Source: Annulohypoxylon bovei var. microspora (taxonomy: Eukaryota; Ascomycota; Sordariomycetes; Xylariales; Hypoxylaceae). From it: DNA of 64,000 nucleotides. The notes under the pieces were generated by a model that saw only the letters and a program-made list of their open reading frames with translations, was not told the origin of the DNA and did not search any database. The position numbers and the translations under genes were made by a program. Below, in pieces: positions 1 to 12,686 of this stretch (within the stretch, counting starts at the first letter, position 1; each line of letters opens with the position of its first letter). The stretch lies in the NCBI GenBank assembly GCA_022836615.1, contig MU405351.1, forward strand, positions 36,494 through 100,493, read 5' to 3'.

Positions 1-40
1 GGTTTGGAAAACGATCCGGTACCAACCGATTTCTCACATC

Positions 41-48
41 TATATAAG
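41..48 (+). promoter_or_regulatory. TATA box of the royal-jelly-like gene
   Basis: TATATAAG lies about 30 nt upstream of the ATG at 79, so the 5' leader must be very short. Motif and position only; no transcript data. Confidence 0.5.
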
Positions 49-78
49 ATATTTATCAGACACTTGCATATATAGAAT

Positions 79-1498
79 ATGAAGCTAAACATTCTCGTCG
101 CGGTCAGCTCCCTTCGCCGAGCATTGGCGCAAACTAATTTCCCAGTGGTGCTTAATAACACGTTCGATACCACTGGACCACGAAATGTCCGGATTGATAC
201 CGGGAAATACGGTCCACCGGTCGAGGAGTATCATTATTTTTACGACCAATGGCCCATCGGACTTGCAGTGTCCAAGACGGGGCGGGTTTTTACCTGCTAT
301 ACGCGAGGGACGTATGCGTATACCTTGGGTGAAGTGGTTCATAAGACAGCTGAGGTAGCATACCCTAGCTTAGAGTTGAATACACCTCCCCAGGGGCTTT
401 ACAATGCTAGCAACGCCATAACGTTTGGAAGCAATGATGCGAGCCATTTTGTCAGCGTACAAGCGCTATACGTAACACCCGACGATACACTCTGGGTGCT
501 CGACACCGGTCGTCCAACCATCAACCAATCAGAAAGCGTCAGCATACCATACGCTGCTCCGGGTGGTCCAAAGCTAGTAGCCATTGACTTAACTACGAAT
601 AACATTAGCAAGACATATACCCTACCACCGACAGTTCATTATCCAGATTCCTACATGAACGACTTGAGGTTTGACCTAAGGTCTAATGCCACCGTGTCAG
701 GAGGGGGCATCGCGTACATCGTTGATAGCAGCAATGAGGGAAGAACGGGGTTCATTATGATCGATCTAGCGACAGGAGAGAGTTGGAGACATTTGAACCA
801 ACATCCTAGCACTCGGGTTGTATCCGAGGTTGTGCCTAGCTACAACGGATTGCCGTTTTATACTAGACAGGAAGGACACCCCTTGGGATTCCAGGAAGAA
901 GGTCTCGACGGTGCTGAGCTAGATAAATATGGAGAGGTATAGTAAATGATGAACTTGGATGTGCTAAAGTGAGACTAACTCCTCGCAGGTTATGTACTAC
1001 TCGGCGCTGACTACGGATTATCTCTACTCCATAGAGACGCGGTACTTACGAGTTAACCCAAACAGCGATCCTCTCGCGAATAAAAATGCTTTTGATAATG
1101 TCAACAGCCTGGGCCAGAGAGGTGGGAATGCTAATGGATTCACGGGTGACAGTATCGGCAATGTGTACATGCTAATGCCAGAGCACAATGCTATATACAT
1201 ATACAAGTACGTGTTCACACAGTTTAGTTGATACCTATTCAGGGCATAAACAACTAATAACTAATAACTAATATTTCTTAGCTCTTCGACCCGATTGACA
1301 ACGCCATATATTAGAGACCCTCGCATAGTCTGGCCGGACAGTGCGAACGTGGGCTGGGATGGATATATCTATGTCACGATCAACCAACTACCTTACCAGC
1401 CGGATTGGAACAGTGGTGTAGATGGACGAGTACACCCGGGATTGATATTGCGATCTAAGCTACCTGATGGTGCTAGCAAGAACACACTTTTGATGTAG
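79..1498 (+). CDS. Major royal jelly / yellow-family secreted protein
   Basis: Three exons: 79-936, 989-1206, 1282-1498, giving about 430 aa. Introns are GTATAG..CAG (phase 0) and GTACGT..TAG (phase 2, restoring AAC). The protein reads as the MRJP/yellow beta-propeller family, which is also found in fungi and bacteria: an early DQWPIGLAVS-like segment, an LWVLDTG motif near residue 140, a VSEVVPSYNG-like stretch near residue 260, and a C-terminal NQL..P.WN.GVDGR motif typical of the family end. The N terminus (MKLNILVAVSS...ALAQ) is a weak signal peptide ending in ALA-Q, so secretion is likely but not certain. The substrate in fungi is unknown. Intron 2 contains the tandem AACTAAT three times, any of which could serve as branch site. 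Confidence 0.85.
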
Positions 1499-2513
1499 CC
1501 CCTATTCCCCCCTATACATATTTCGACTTAATCTGCGCTTCTGCGCTCGCCCTGTCCACTCTTAGGGTCACCTGCTACCAGACTCCGACTCTGGCCACCG
1601 CTAGCATTTGTTACTGTCAAACCTGCACCACGTTCGTGCTCGGGAAGCTCTGCCGTCTTGTCCGCCCTTGCGACGTGAGAATTCTTGCACAAGGATTGTT
1701 TAGCAGAATGTCTGGGGATAAATATCTAAGGGCTTATATCGCGCTTTTCGGGGAAACCAAGCTCACCTTGGGCTCGTTACCAACGCCATGAATAATGTTA
1801 TGGTCACTCTCGGAAGAGAGATCTTGAGCGTTATGAGCTCGTCCACTTCCTTCCCGAGGCATTTCCTATGTATACGCTCAAGATTCTTATTTATGTTTGA
1901 GCTGCTCGAGGAAGTGTTTGACTTTTTTTTCTTTACTCAATCAAAATATCTCGTAGTTAACTACCATAGATTAAGACTTTTTCTTTTTTCTTTTCTTTTT
2001 CTATCCTTACCTAGTTCAAGACAAAGCAATCTTTGACGTCACTAAGTAGGTAGTCAGGCATGAAAGGCCAAGCAAACGACATGTGATGAAATATATGTCA
2101 TAATGAAACAAGCTACTATAGGCGAGCGTGGCCAATAGTTTATATCGGAGACCCAATGGTCCCGGTTTTGAAAGTGATACACCAGGTCTCATAGCATGCC
2201 CGATGGATTGGTAAGCTAAATACGCACCTACCAGGTTCCTGGTCAGATATTCTCGTGCCATTATCCGATTGCGCCATCCTTGCCATGTTTTGTCATCTCT
2301 AACCTCGCACTTCTACACGAGTCCGATCATTCCGACCCCGCGTAGGCATTTATAAGCAACCCTCAATACGCAAGTTGTACAGGTATAATTATATCTGAAG
2401 AAACCCTCGACTTCCACGACTTATCCCTTCAGTCACGTACATACCTAGATACCTAATCTACCTACCTATCTTACCACCGAACTCTATTCGCAAACACCCA
2501 AACCCCTAATACA
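1499..2513. other. Intergenic, no gene seen
   Basis: AT-rich DNA with a poly-T/CT tract at about 1920-2010 and CTACCTACCTA-type repeats at 2455-2470. The short open frames lack codon bias and recognisable motifs. The last few hundred bases form the promoter and leader of the GST gene. Confidence 0.6.
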
Positions 2514-3492
2514 ATGGCAGCACCGAAGATCAAATTGTATACGAATCATGCATGCCCCTGTGTGTAAATATCAACCTATTAGTCTAGAATGAGAGCTAAT
2601 TTATATCAAAGGGGCCCGTATGTCACACCGAGAGTTCTTTTCCCCCCTTTCTCGTCTGTCTCGGGAGCAAGAACTTCTTAATTAAGCTGGCCAAGGAGTT
2701 ATTACTTCCGAGGCATGTTCAAAACTCTTAAAACTCTTCCCTAGAAAAGAAATAACCGACTCCCGCTATTGTAGATCGAGCGCATATTTCTCTTGCAGAG
2801 CTTCAGCTACCATTCGACGAGGAGATTATCGACTTGGCCGCCCCCCGAACCGCGGAATATCTAAAAATTAATCCTCGGGGCCTAATTCCAACTTTAGAAT
2901 TCAACGGTGAGATTCTCACCGAATCGGCTATAATCTCCAATTTCTTGGCAAACGAGTTCCCCTCGCATCTGATCCCGGTGTCAAACGCACCCGGAGCAGC
3001 ACTACTTCGTGCTAAGGTCGATTTCTTCGTCGACACTTTTATCTCCAAGGTGAACGGTAACTTCTTCAAAGCGCAATTTGCCAAGACGGATGATGAGGTA
3101 GAGGGCTTCGTCAAAGAATACGTCGATGCTGTCGTGAAGGAAATTGAGCCACTCCTGAGTACCGCGGCGCCTTTCTTCAACGGAAGCGACAAACTTACCC
3201 AGGCCGAAGTAATTCCTCCTTTAATTTATATCCCCATCGCCTTTTAGGTAAAGATTATGAGCTAAACTACCCATGCTAGGTTCTGACGGGTTCATTCATC
3301 GTCCGTCTATTCACACTGCCGAAGTACGGCATCCTGCCCGAGCACATACTGAGCGATCTATCCGTTAAGGCTCCAAACTTCTATCGGTGGGGTCAGGCTG
3401 TTTCCAAGCATCCTAGCGTCGTAGGGATATACGATGAAAAAGTGATGGCAGAAAAGACGAAGCAGAGGCTAGCTAAACTACGAGCTGCTTGA
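2514..3492 (+). CDS. Glutathione S-transferase (omega/YfcG-like)
   Basis: Four exons: 2514-2559, a 6-nt microexon 2612-2617 (GGGCCC), 2775-3208 and 3280-3492; total 699 nt, 232 aa. Only with the microexon does the thioredoxin-fold start read CPWAHRAHISLAEL, the expected omega-like active-site segment with a catalytic Cys. It continues into LPFDEE, NPRGLIPTL (cis-Pro loop) and the glutathione-binding acidic-Ser motif LTESAII. The C-terminal helical domain follows (DKLTQAEVLTGSFIVRLF). The enzyme would conjugate or reduce with glutathione in the cytosol, a detoxification role. Intron 2 (157 nt) is one of five related introner-like introns in this window. Confidence 0.92.
2618..2774 (+). repeat. 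Introner-like intron copy 1 (GST intron 2)
   Basis: 157-nt GT-AG intron whose interior matches introns in transporters A and B: blocks TCTCGGGAG (2660-2668), AGAACTTCTTAATTAA (2670-2685), GGAGTTATTACTTC (2695-2708) and GACTCCC near the 3' end. CGGGAG near the 5' third and CTCCCG near the acceptor are complementary and could form a stem. Confidence 0.8.
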
Positions 3493-5889
3493 ACATCTTA
3501 TCCAAGTTTAGGGATGGGTTCAGCTGGTTTCTGAATGGTATGAAATATCTCGATGCTGTGTCTTTATTCTTACATTAGCGTAACACATCAACTTCTTGTA
3601 TCTAACACGAGCCTCCGATACTCACCGAGGCACCTTGGTATATAACTTTACCCTCGGTCGTCTATGATTTCCCAGTTTGTGATGGAAATAGTGTATTCGT
3701 GATTACTCTGAGGATGGTGACTCATGGGATGTGGCCCATGGTAAGCATCAAGTGACAGGATGTAGACTGGGTGGATGTGGTCGCCACGATGTTGTTGCGT
3801 AAAGAGCTTTAAATAAATCTGCCTGGGACGAAAACGTAGGCATATACATAAGTACATGACAAGCCCTTTGTCCATGCTGTCAATAGGTTATTCACGAATA
3901 GGTCTTCTCTTAACAGACCGGGCCTCTGATGGATCGGACCCCTATACGACCGAACCTTCAATCACTAGCCCCCCAAATAGACCGAACCTTTGCTTACTCA
4001 AGTCACTGGTACCCAACAATCTCATATCAACACCGGTTTATAGTCGAGCGGAACCTAGATGTGTTCTTAGCAATGCTTCATTGATTAACAATACTAAAGC
4101 ATCCTAGGGATTGATATTAGTGGAGGGTGGAGGGTGTCGGAACTGGGTCATCACTCGCGATTGCTATGTTGTTGAAGTCGGATGCTCTGTTCCCGCACCT
4201 TATCGATCGATGATATTTCCAAATTATAATATCCGTTTCTAGTTGTAAAACATCGAATGATACGAGACGATGTTTTCTGAATCGACAATCGACAATCGAC
4301 AATCGACAATCGACAATCGACATCAGGAGTTGGGTGATGGTAGGGGCCAGTTTACCGATTTAACATGAGCATATCGGTATAACTAGAAGATGCAAACATG
4401 CACCGTTTTTTATTTTCTCTTATTTTATACATATTTAGTGGATTGTTTTCTCGAATTGCTAAATCCTGACGGCGGAAACCGTCGTTATACTATCTGACGA
4501 GCATGCAGGGGGTTAGAGTGATCCTTCAAATGGACAAACTAGGTAGTTTCCACTCTAGTCGCTGCCTTGATGCGTCCCATCCGGTTGGTTTGTCGGTTTG
4601 GTCTTTGCATATTATCATTGTCGATAACTCGTGAGATTAAAAGAAGCTTAGCACCAACCCGCGCAATGTCCTGTGCAAACATACCCGGTTTATCAGGAGA
4701 TGATTTGCGATACCTGCATAGGTATGGCCCGAGCCGAGCCTCCCGCCTTAGCACAAATCTTGTCAATGACGAACTGAGCCGAACTGAGCCTACAAAGCTT
4801 GGATATTCCGGGGTAATGGTTAATGGGGGAAGTCCACAAAGGCGAAAGAGGCTTTTTTGATAATATTCTTTTTAATATATAATACGCAGTAGTTTTCTGA
4901 CGCGTGCTTCAAGTTCATTGGACTCGGAATAGGTAGGAAATAAGCAATTCTTTCCATACATACCCAGGTACGCAAGCAGTGAGCCGGAGTACAGGTCGGA
5001 TTTAATGAATAAGTCGGAGATTATAGTCAAGAGGAACTTGTGATTGGCCCACGGCTTTCATGGCTGACTTTAGTCCTGTCCTGGACTGTTGGGATACGTT
5101 GCATTTTATTGACATCACTTACCTAGACCATAAAGAGGCAATGTTAGAACAATCCCTTGTCAGCCACGAGGTCCTCCGACTTTTCCGGGTGTTCGAGATT
5201 CCCATGTGTTTTATATGTACGAGCTAAACTTATCGTGATGATTATATTTCTACTTTCTACCTTCTCCCTTCTACCTTAGTTAGGTATCTAGGTAGGTAGG
5301 TGCCTACCTAGGTATGTATCTAGCATTGTGAAGTTATGAGTAGGTAGGTATAGAACCGGAAATACATAACCACAATTTTATGTACGAGGAACTGAATGGA
5401 GAATGGCACTGTGAGATCCATACATCTGTTTTGTTCTGTTCCCTTTCTTCCCTTTCTGAGCTGACCCTCCCCCGAAGGATCCCTGGAGCCCACACCCCCT
5501 AACCTGATCCCCTAACCACTCACGACCCCTGACTGACAGCTCGAACCCTGGAGGCTTAGCAAGATGAAATTAAGCGCGCCAACCCACTCAAAAGTCCCCT
5601 TCCTCCCCACCCTATGCGAATTCTCATCAATCAGACCACTCCACTCCTCTTTTCTCAGACTTACATACCTCTCTTTTTGCCCTGCTATTACAAAGTACCT
5701 ACATTCTCATCCAGCGCGCTCAACCCATTCCCGCAGCACCCAAACCCGTCTTTGCTGCAGTGCAACTCATAGGCTAAGAAACAAACATTCGCTGAGCCCA
5801 GCTCCCCCGACTCGGGATCATGGGCTCCTTGCTTTCCGACCGCGTGTATATCGGCATACGGTGAAGGTTGGGATACTGACCGGAAACCC
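3493..5889. other. Long intergenic region, no gene supported
   Basis: About 2.4 kb without a convincing coding frame. It holds a heptamer tandem repeat at 4281-4322 and AGGTAGGTAGGTG-type motifs at about 5280-5350. The open frames present are short and without recognisable motifs. The distal part is the promoter and 5' leader of the Clr5-domain gene. Confidence 0.6.
4281..4322. repeat. Heptamer tandem repeat (ATCGACA)6
   Basis: Six consecutive near-perfect copies of ATCGACA. A simple-sequence repeat, probably length-polymorphic between strains. Confidence 0.95.
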
Positions 5890-7672
5890 ATGGGCCTGCA
5901 CGAGGCGCGAGTAGGGAAGTCGGACGCGATGCGCGACCTCGTCCATTTGATTCGGAGCCCTCAGTTATCGCCCGACTCTGTGGACTCGGTATTGAGTTCT
6001 AGCGAATGCACACAAGAAGCCTCTCCGGTACCGTCTGACGCCGCCCACGACTATCCTGTATCATGGACCGGCGAGCAGCTTGCGCGGACGCCGGACGAAG
6101 TCGACTCGCCCGGTAGCTCGGTGCAGACGCCGCCGACTGGTTCTAATAAGCGCAGTCATCGTAAGAGGACGCATAGTCCCGATGTCTGGGAAGCGCACAA
6201 GGCGGACATCGCCCGCCTCTACTTAGAAGAGAATAAACGTCTCAAGGATGTAATGGAAATCATGGAGAGCCAATTTGGTTTTCGCGCATCGTAAGCTCAA
6301 TAGTCTCCCTCGCCCTCTTTCTTTTATCTTCCTCCGCCCGTTAACTAAGTCAACTCAAAGCCAAAAGATGTACAAGACGAAGCTCACGCAATGGAAGTTC
6401 TTCAAGAATAACCGCCAGGCTGACGTAGCAAATCTGCTCTACTTACAGCGTCACCGGCTAGCCATCGGCAAGGAGAGTACGTTTCGCAGGAATGGCAAGC
6501 CAATCGATGTGGAGGCGTATATGAGAAGAAGAGGAATCAGCGCCTTCGATCTTGTTGAAGTGGCCGATTCTGGTGATCTGCCGCCGACTGTGAGGTGTCG
6601 CACTCCGCCTTCGCTCCCGAAGATCCTTGACCCCCCAGATGACCTTCGTCTTAAGGAGAGGTTCTTTCAGTGGACGTCCCAGAAGTTTGTTAAGCCTCGA
6701 CCGATAGAGTCTGGTTATCTAAAGAGGCTGGACTCTCACCACGCGAGCAAGGCACTCCATTCCGTCCAGCTACTAACTCACGGATGTTGGCTCTTCTCAA
6801 CTGGTCGCAACCAAGAGGGTGGCGATTTCTGTCGGGGGGCCTTTGCTCTCCTTCACCACGTGCTCGAGACATCCGCCTTCCTTTCCTTCTTCGAGATGAT
6901 GATGGCGATCCGCCGGTATCCTAACGCAGAAATTATTAAAGAGCTTTGGAGCTATCTCTCGCGGTATGCTGCCGCGATCGATGGCGTGAACCAGCCACTG
7001 CATCGGGTATTAGCGGCTTTCTCCAACTTTTCGCAGCAGCACGGCTTGGTGCACAGCGTCGATATTTTGGACTGGGCATTGCAGTGGGCCTCGGGCAGAT
7101 TCAATAGTTCCTTTGATGGTAAAGCGTTTGACTATACTATGCTCAAGCCGTGGGATCTTGTGCCCGTAGGAAATTCGTATCACCGATACTATCTGTGTCT
7201 AAACCACTGGGAAGTCGACTCTATTCCAACTGTAACCATACCGAGCCTGGATGTGTTCGAAGATCCTTCCAACTTACGAGCCGACCTGCTACTCATTTTC
7301 GGTAACCAGAGCAGCTGGCGTGACGACAGAATCTCGAAGGTTGCGCTGAAAGTGCTCGAGCAGAATCGGTCGTCTTCTAAACCTTCGGACTATCTCGAGT
7401 TCGTCTGCTTGTACTCTACCGCCCAACATAGCAAGGTGCGATCTGCCGACGAGGATCCTACGACAAGCATCGACCACAAATTAGCCAGGGAGTACCTGCA
7501 GCTGGCGGCGGACCTTCAGAGACGGGCTTGGCCTCCGGGGAAGAACTATTACGAGACGCTGCTTCTTCTCGAAAGCTGGTATCGGGAAGCCGGCGACTAC
7601 GAGTCCGCAGATACCACACGAAGGAAACGTGAGGAGGGTTGCGTGGACGTATTAACAACTTTATCTAAATGA
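5890..7672 (+). CDS. Clr5-domain protein
   Basis: Two exons, 5890-6290 and 6361-7672 (intron GTAAGC..AAG with branch TTAACTAA), 570 aa. Residues about 97-160 match the Clr5 domain, named after the S. pombe heterochromatin factor Clr5: W.AHKADI.RLY.EEN..LKDVMEIME..FGF.AS, then KMYKTKLTQWKFFKNN. It is preceded by a Ser/Pro-rich, presumably disordered N-terminal region (residues 20-95). The remaining 400 residues are helical in character, without a domain I can name. Clr5-only proteins are numerous in filamentous ascomycetes and mostly uncharacterised; a nuclear, possibly chromatin-associated role is inference. The start at 5890 gives the longest frame; the next in-frame ATG at 5929 would lose 13 residues. 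Confidence 0.85.
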
Positions 7673-9022
7673 AAAATACCCCGACCTCGGGGTCATGTGG
7701 CGTTTCAAGGGTTATGTCACTAGGTCAAGCGGATATTGTGTCATTGCTTGACGTTTGAGTTGTCAGTTGGAGACAATGCCTGGCGTTGAGGCCTTTGTGT
7801 AGGGGCTCCATTGCGAGGTCTATGCTATACTATGTCTTTACTCATCCTCGATGCACTATAATCGGATATACCTAAGCACTATAACTAAATAATAAAATAT
7901 CGATTATCATGATATTTCTCGGACAACTAGCTCTTTATCCTGGGTAGGTAATTTGAGAATTGGACTTTTTTCTTAATTCTTTCATGAGAATCGATGGGCA
8001 CCAGATTCGCATACCTGGGTGACTCTCAGTTGCGATATGGTGGACTAGGTTTTCCTAATATTTATTCTACGTATACGTACCTAGGTAGGTAGGTACATAA
8101 ATCGTCTTATATTGAGTATCATTTTCCACTTCCGCGAGCTGAGTCGAAACGAATACCTAGGTACCCAATCAACCAACATCGTTCATAGGCTATCTCTCTT
8201 CTTTTTCATTTCTTACCTAACCTATAGGTATTTACTTGGGTATCTATATAATGGAGATTGTGCGATTTTCGTCTCTACGTACATACTCTTAAACTGATAG
8301 TTCGTTCTGACTGTACTCTGCGTATTACGTGTAGTATTCTCCGATACATAGGTAATGGATCCTTCTATCATACAACGTCGAACTTTGACGGTAATGATCA
8401 AATAATCCGATTCGCGAGGTCACAATAATCTCGTAAGAAGCACGATTATTTACCGTCATATTAGATTGCTATGAGGCGATAGGTTGCAGCATCTAATCTC
8501 GGTTTATGAGACCACACAAGGATAGAGATAGGAGGTAGTTATCTATTATATTCTTCTTGATACTACTTCATCAAGATGAACATATTAATAAGCACATATA
8601 CCTCAGTGCTGAAGATGACATAATAATTGTGCACATATGTAAGCCCTATGTATATGTGTGGTGGCTGTGAGACCCGGCTGCCGGGACCATTCATGGGACT
8701 TTCCAGGATCATACATGAGAGATCGTCATGACGGGCACCGAAATAGAATCCTACTTCTTAGTCAACCAATACTCTTGTCTATCCGTTCTTTACACTAGTT
8801 TAATTAGTAAACATGCTACTCAATTAGGAAAAAGGAAGTGTTGATGATAGGCTGTGCCGTGAGACGAATTAAGTGTGCTGTGTAAGCGTCAGCATCTTCA
8901 TTTTTTAAAGTCATTAGCCTTTATCCTTTATACCTTCGTGGAGGGATATATATTTAGTGACCGGCCGTTCTGAATATATCAACATCCGTTCTAACTCGAC
9001 AAGCACTCGTTAATCTCACACC
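7673..9022. other. Intergenic, no gene supported
   Basis: AT-rich, with AGGTAGGTAGGTA at about 8082-8094 and no frame with coding character. The last 100 bases are the core promoter of the esterase gene. Confidence 0.6.
8947..8956 (+). promoter_or_regulatory. TATA-like element of the esterase gene
   Basis: TATATATTTA about 70 nt upstream of the ATG at 9023. Position fits a core promoter; untested. Confidence 0.45.
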
Positions 9023-10043
9023 ATGGTTTCGCTCTCAGTTACTTGTCTTGCCTTGATCTCTCTTGCCAGCTCGCTTGAGTTGCCGAAACTCTCCACGAGA
9101 GCTTCTGGCTGTGGCAAGGAACCATCATTCACACCGGGCGATTTCAAAAACTTTACTACCTCGGACGGTCGCCAGTATCGGGCCTGGCTGCCGAAAAGTT
9201 ATGACTCCAACAAAGAGACCCCTCTTATTCTAAGCTACCACGGCGCCAACAGAGACATAACCCATCAAGTCGCATTGGACGAACTGACTCAGCCGCGCTT
9301 TAACAAGGACCACATCGTAGTATATCTACAAGGCTTAGCGGTTAGTATCCCAGAATTCTAATATCGGGATTTTTTGCATTGCTCACGCGTAGAAGGCCGA
9401 TGGAACCACCAAAACGAAATGGGAGGGAGCTCCGGAATGTAAATCAAACGATACCAAATTTACCGGCGAGGTGATTGATGCTATGACCGGAAGCCTGTGC
9501 GTGGACGAGAAGCGCATTTACGCAACAGGCAAGTCCCAGGGGGGAGGGTTCGTAGGCCGTCTCGCTTGCGATTCCGGCCTATCAAGCCGAATCGCGGCCT
9601 TCGCCCCTGTCTCTGGAGCGTATTACATCACGGAGATCGACAAGGAGTCAGACTGCCACCCGGAAACGGTGAAGGTTCCCTGCCATGCCGCCCGTACCAA
9701 CGTCCCGATATTGGCATTCCACGGCGGCGCCGACGACACGATAAAATACCACGGCGATTTCAGATCGGGCGCTTGTCTGCCTGACGTCAGCTCCTGGGCT
9801 CAACAGTGGGCGGAGAGGGATGGCTTGAGCGGAACACCCGCCAATTCGACGATCGCTAAGTCAGACAACGGCGTGAATATGAAATATGGAAATGGCTTAG
9901 TCACTCTAGTGTACGATGGTGATAACATCGGGCATGATTGGCCGTCTACGGTTAAAAACGATGATAACGAGGGGGCTAGACTCGCTGCGTTCAATGCCAG
10001 CGCGCGTATTATGGATTTCTTTCGAGACCATAAATTGTCTTGA
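9023..10043 (+). CDS. Secreted feruloyl-esterase-like CE1 esterase
   Basis: Two exons, 9023-9340 and 9393-10043, phase-0 intron; 322 aa. A signal peptide (MVSLSVTCLALISLASSLE) precedes a short propeptide-like stretch. The alpha/beta-hydrolase core shows the nucleophile in GKSQGGG (Ser154), the acid in HGGADDTI and the histidine in GHDWP, the expected triad of the CE1/type D feruloyl esterase group. YHGAN forms the oxyanion region. Paired cysteines suggest an extracellular enzyme. Likely reaction: release of ferulate or related acids from plant cell-wall polysaccharide; acetyl-xylan esterase is the main alternative within the family. Confidence 0.88.
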
Positions 10044-12686
10044 ATTCTCATAACTATAATGTATTTGATTTCCACTTGACGAGAGACGGTTGTAGTTCCG
10101 ACTTCCTGAGATAATAAGTTGGTTATTAGCCCTTGGTACGGGGTTAAGGGGTAGTTAGAGTATAAGGTTACATAGTACTAATATACCCCTCGAACCAGTT
10201 TTGAGGCAAAAGTTGTTCATCGGGAAGTCGCCGATTATGATATTTGAAGAGCGATATTAGACGCGCCTCTCTAGAAATGTCTTAGTCGCTTATTAGACAT
10301 ATACATTGTAAGCTCAAAACTTATTTCTTGAGCTCCTGTCAGAGGTCTTCTCTGCCTTGCCACGCCTCGCCCCTTGAGAGGATGGCCTTGAGGTCTGGAC
10401 CAGGGACCCAGCAGGATGGGAGCTCAGCCCTTAGGGGACCACTGGGGTTAGTCCTGGAACAGAGTAGACAAAGGGAACACTATATATGTATACCGCATTT
10501 CGTAGGCACAGGGGGTTAGAGCTCCTTGCGCAACAACTTAGTTGTTTCTCCATCTGCTAGGTTTGCATCGTGACAGCTCCTATGGAATAAGTTTGAACTT
10601 GGCAAGGTCCCTATCAATCATTGTATATTCTCTTGTAAAGATTAGGTACCCCAGGTATATATGTAGGTAGGTAATTAATATCTAAGAGGAACTAAGCAGA
10701 TATGCTTATCGTCGTTTAACTAGTAAGAGATATCGTGGACCTTTAATCATAACATCATTAGCCAACAACGAAGACTTTTTCAAAATAGAATACAGTTTTA
10801 GTTGTATTCTAGTCCACGGGTGAAACTTCCAGAGTCATTCGTACTACAGGGCTTCAACTATTATCCGCTGGACGTCACCATGCTATCTCATCAGTCTACA
10901 TAGGTCGGTTTTCTTTCGGCAATTTCTTAGTCACATGTCACAATCTGAGAAAATGGTGTTGAAACTCACCTATATGGTGGATTCGTGTGAGCCTTGGTTT
11001 ATATAGCCGTACACCCTTTCGTTACTATCGAGGAATTTTGTTCAGATGAATTGAGAGGGATATATCGGAAAAGGGGCTGGGTTTGAAACCGTCACTAGCT
11101 TCGACGGAGCCTCGGGTGTGAAAAATTATGAGTAGGGAAACATATAAGTGGTGACGGACATCAATAATGAAATTGGTATAATACAGCTTGATTTTCACGT
11201 CTAGATAGGTTCTTTGTTATCTTAGCTGACAGCTAGAGAGATCCGAATCGGGTCAAAGTTTGAAGTGCCAGGCTATAATCTACGGATCGGCTAAAGCGAG
11301 TATACTTAGGAGGTAGGTAGGTAAATGGATGAACCCTTATAAGACGGGGATGCCGGGGATGGAAACAGACCCGGACCGGCTTCCCCAGACAAGGGAAACT
11401 TCCTTGTACTGTGTGGACTGTTCTCTAATACATCGTTCTGTAGCCGTAGGTAAATTAAATAAAGTCTAGTGACGGTTGAGTTAATGTCACTGCACATAGA
11501 CTTTTATTCCAAATAAATAGCTTAGGTAAGTAAGGGTATAATGTTGTAAATTACTGAATGAATATAATTTCAATGTTCTTGGAAAAGGAAGGACACCTTG
11601 ATAACTTTGCATGCTTATGAAATATCTCTGGCAAGGATGCAAAAAAAGATTTGGCGGGGAAAAGAATTCGCCTTCACCGCTTTCTTACCCCTCAGGCTAG
11701 CCTAGCCAATTCATTTTACTGCCAAATTGAGATTAGCTTATATTTCTCTAGATGCTTACTTATGTACCTAGGTACCTATGTGAGAATGGTAAAGGGCGAT
11801 AAGCATGAATCGTGCTGACTTTAATTAATTTTGAACCAATGAAATCCTAAGGATTGAACATTCCTTGTCTGATGGCCCCAATATGCTAAAACTGCTCGTT
11901 GAAAGTTAAAGTGTAGGTACATATTCAGTAGGTAGGTACTTAGGTACCTTGGTATGCCGTGCCTGTGTGGGTGGCAGTGGCGTTTTAACATCCATTAAGA
12001 ACCCTAGTTCCACCTTCCTGACGACCAGATAGGTATCGATTACAGTGAAGAACCCTGTAAATCTGAACCCCTCCCCCTCGGCAGCCCACCCTATCAATTT
12101 TGCCCCTCGTTGGACGAGAAAAGTCTAAAAAAAATTCTACAGACGAATTTTTTTTTTTCCTTCCAAGGATTGTGTATCTCCCATAAAATCCGAACCACAG
12201 CCTCCGTCTCTCAACACAGATTTCTTTCCCAAATCTTCCATTTCCTTTACTCAATAATCTTCTCCCTTCTTTCAATTCTTTTTTCCCTTTCTCTTTTCTC
12301 GTGAAGAGTGACCATCTGAGTTTCTCCAACTCGGATTCTCCCTCTTCTCGCGTCAAACAGAAAGAGATCTTAGTTCTTTGCCACGGTTCGGCTTAGACTA
12401 AAATAGACAAGACGAGTCACGATAGAGTAGATTTCTGAACTTATCGTCAGCAAATCTACGGGCTCAGGCGCGATACAGGACGTGTTTATACGTAGATTTC
12501 AGCATCTGTCCCAGCATCTCTCCAAACCCTCCAAACCCTCCGATTCCTACGATCGAATATCCCGATCGACAAGATAATCACGACCTCTACCTACATACGT
12601 AAGACTCGACACAGCTCGGTCGACGTATTCCTAATATCTCACAAAACCATCATAACATCAATCATTCAATCAGCACTTCATTCATC
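10044..12686. other. Long intergenic region with the eEF3 promoter
   Basis: About 2.6 kb with no supported gene. A GC-richer patch at about 10340-10470 stands out from AT-rich surroundings but has no recognisable product. AGGTAGGTA-type motifs occur at about 10665, 11310 and 11930. The right end is the promoter and leader of the eEF3 gene. Confidence 0.6.
12221..12300 (+). promoter_or_regulatory. Pyrimidine-rich promoter tract of the eEF3 gene
   Basis: An 80-nt strand-biased run of C and T (TTTCTTTCCC, TTCTCCCTTC, TTTTCCCTTT and similar) roughly 390-470 nt upstream of the ATG at 12687. CT-rich tracts are typical of promoters of strongly expressed fungal housekeeping genes, which fits a translation factor. 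Confidence 0.45.

Noticed and set aside
5564..5914. Small open frame upstream of the Clr5-domain gene
   Set aside because: Pro/Ser/Thr-rich translation of CT-rich leader DNA, overlapping the supported start; no family motif.
10328..10519. GC-rich open frame in the 10-12.7 kb spacer
   Set aside because: 63 codons, no conserved motif, no partner exon; kept only as a compositional oddity.
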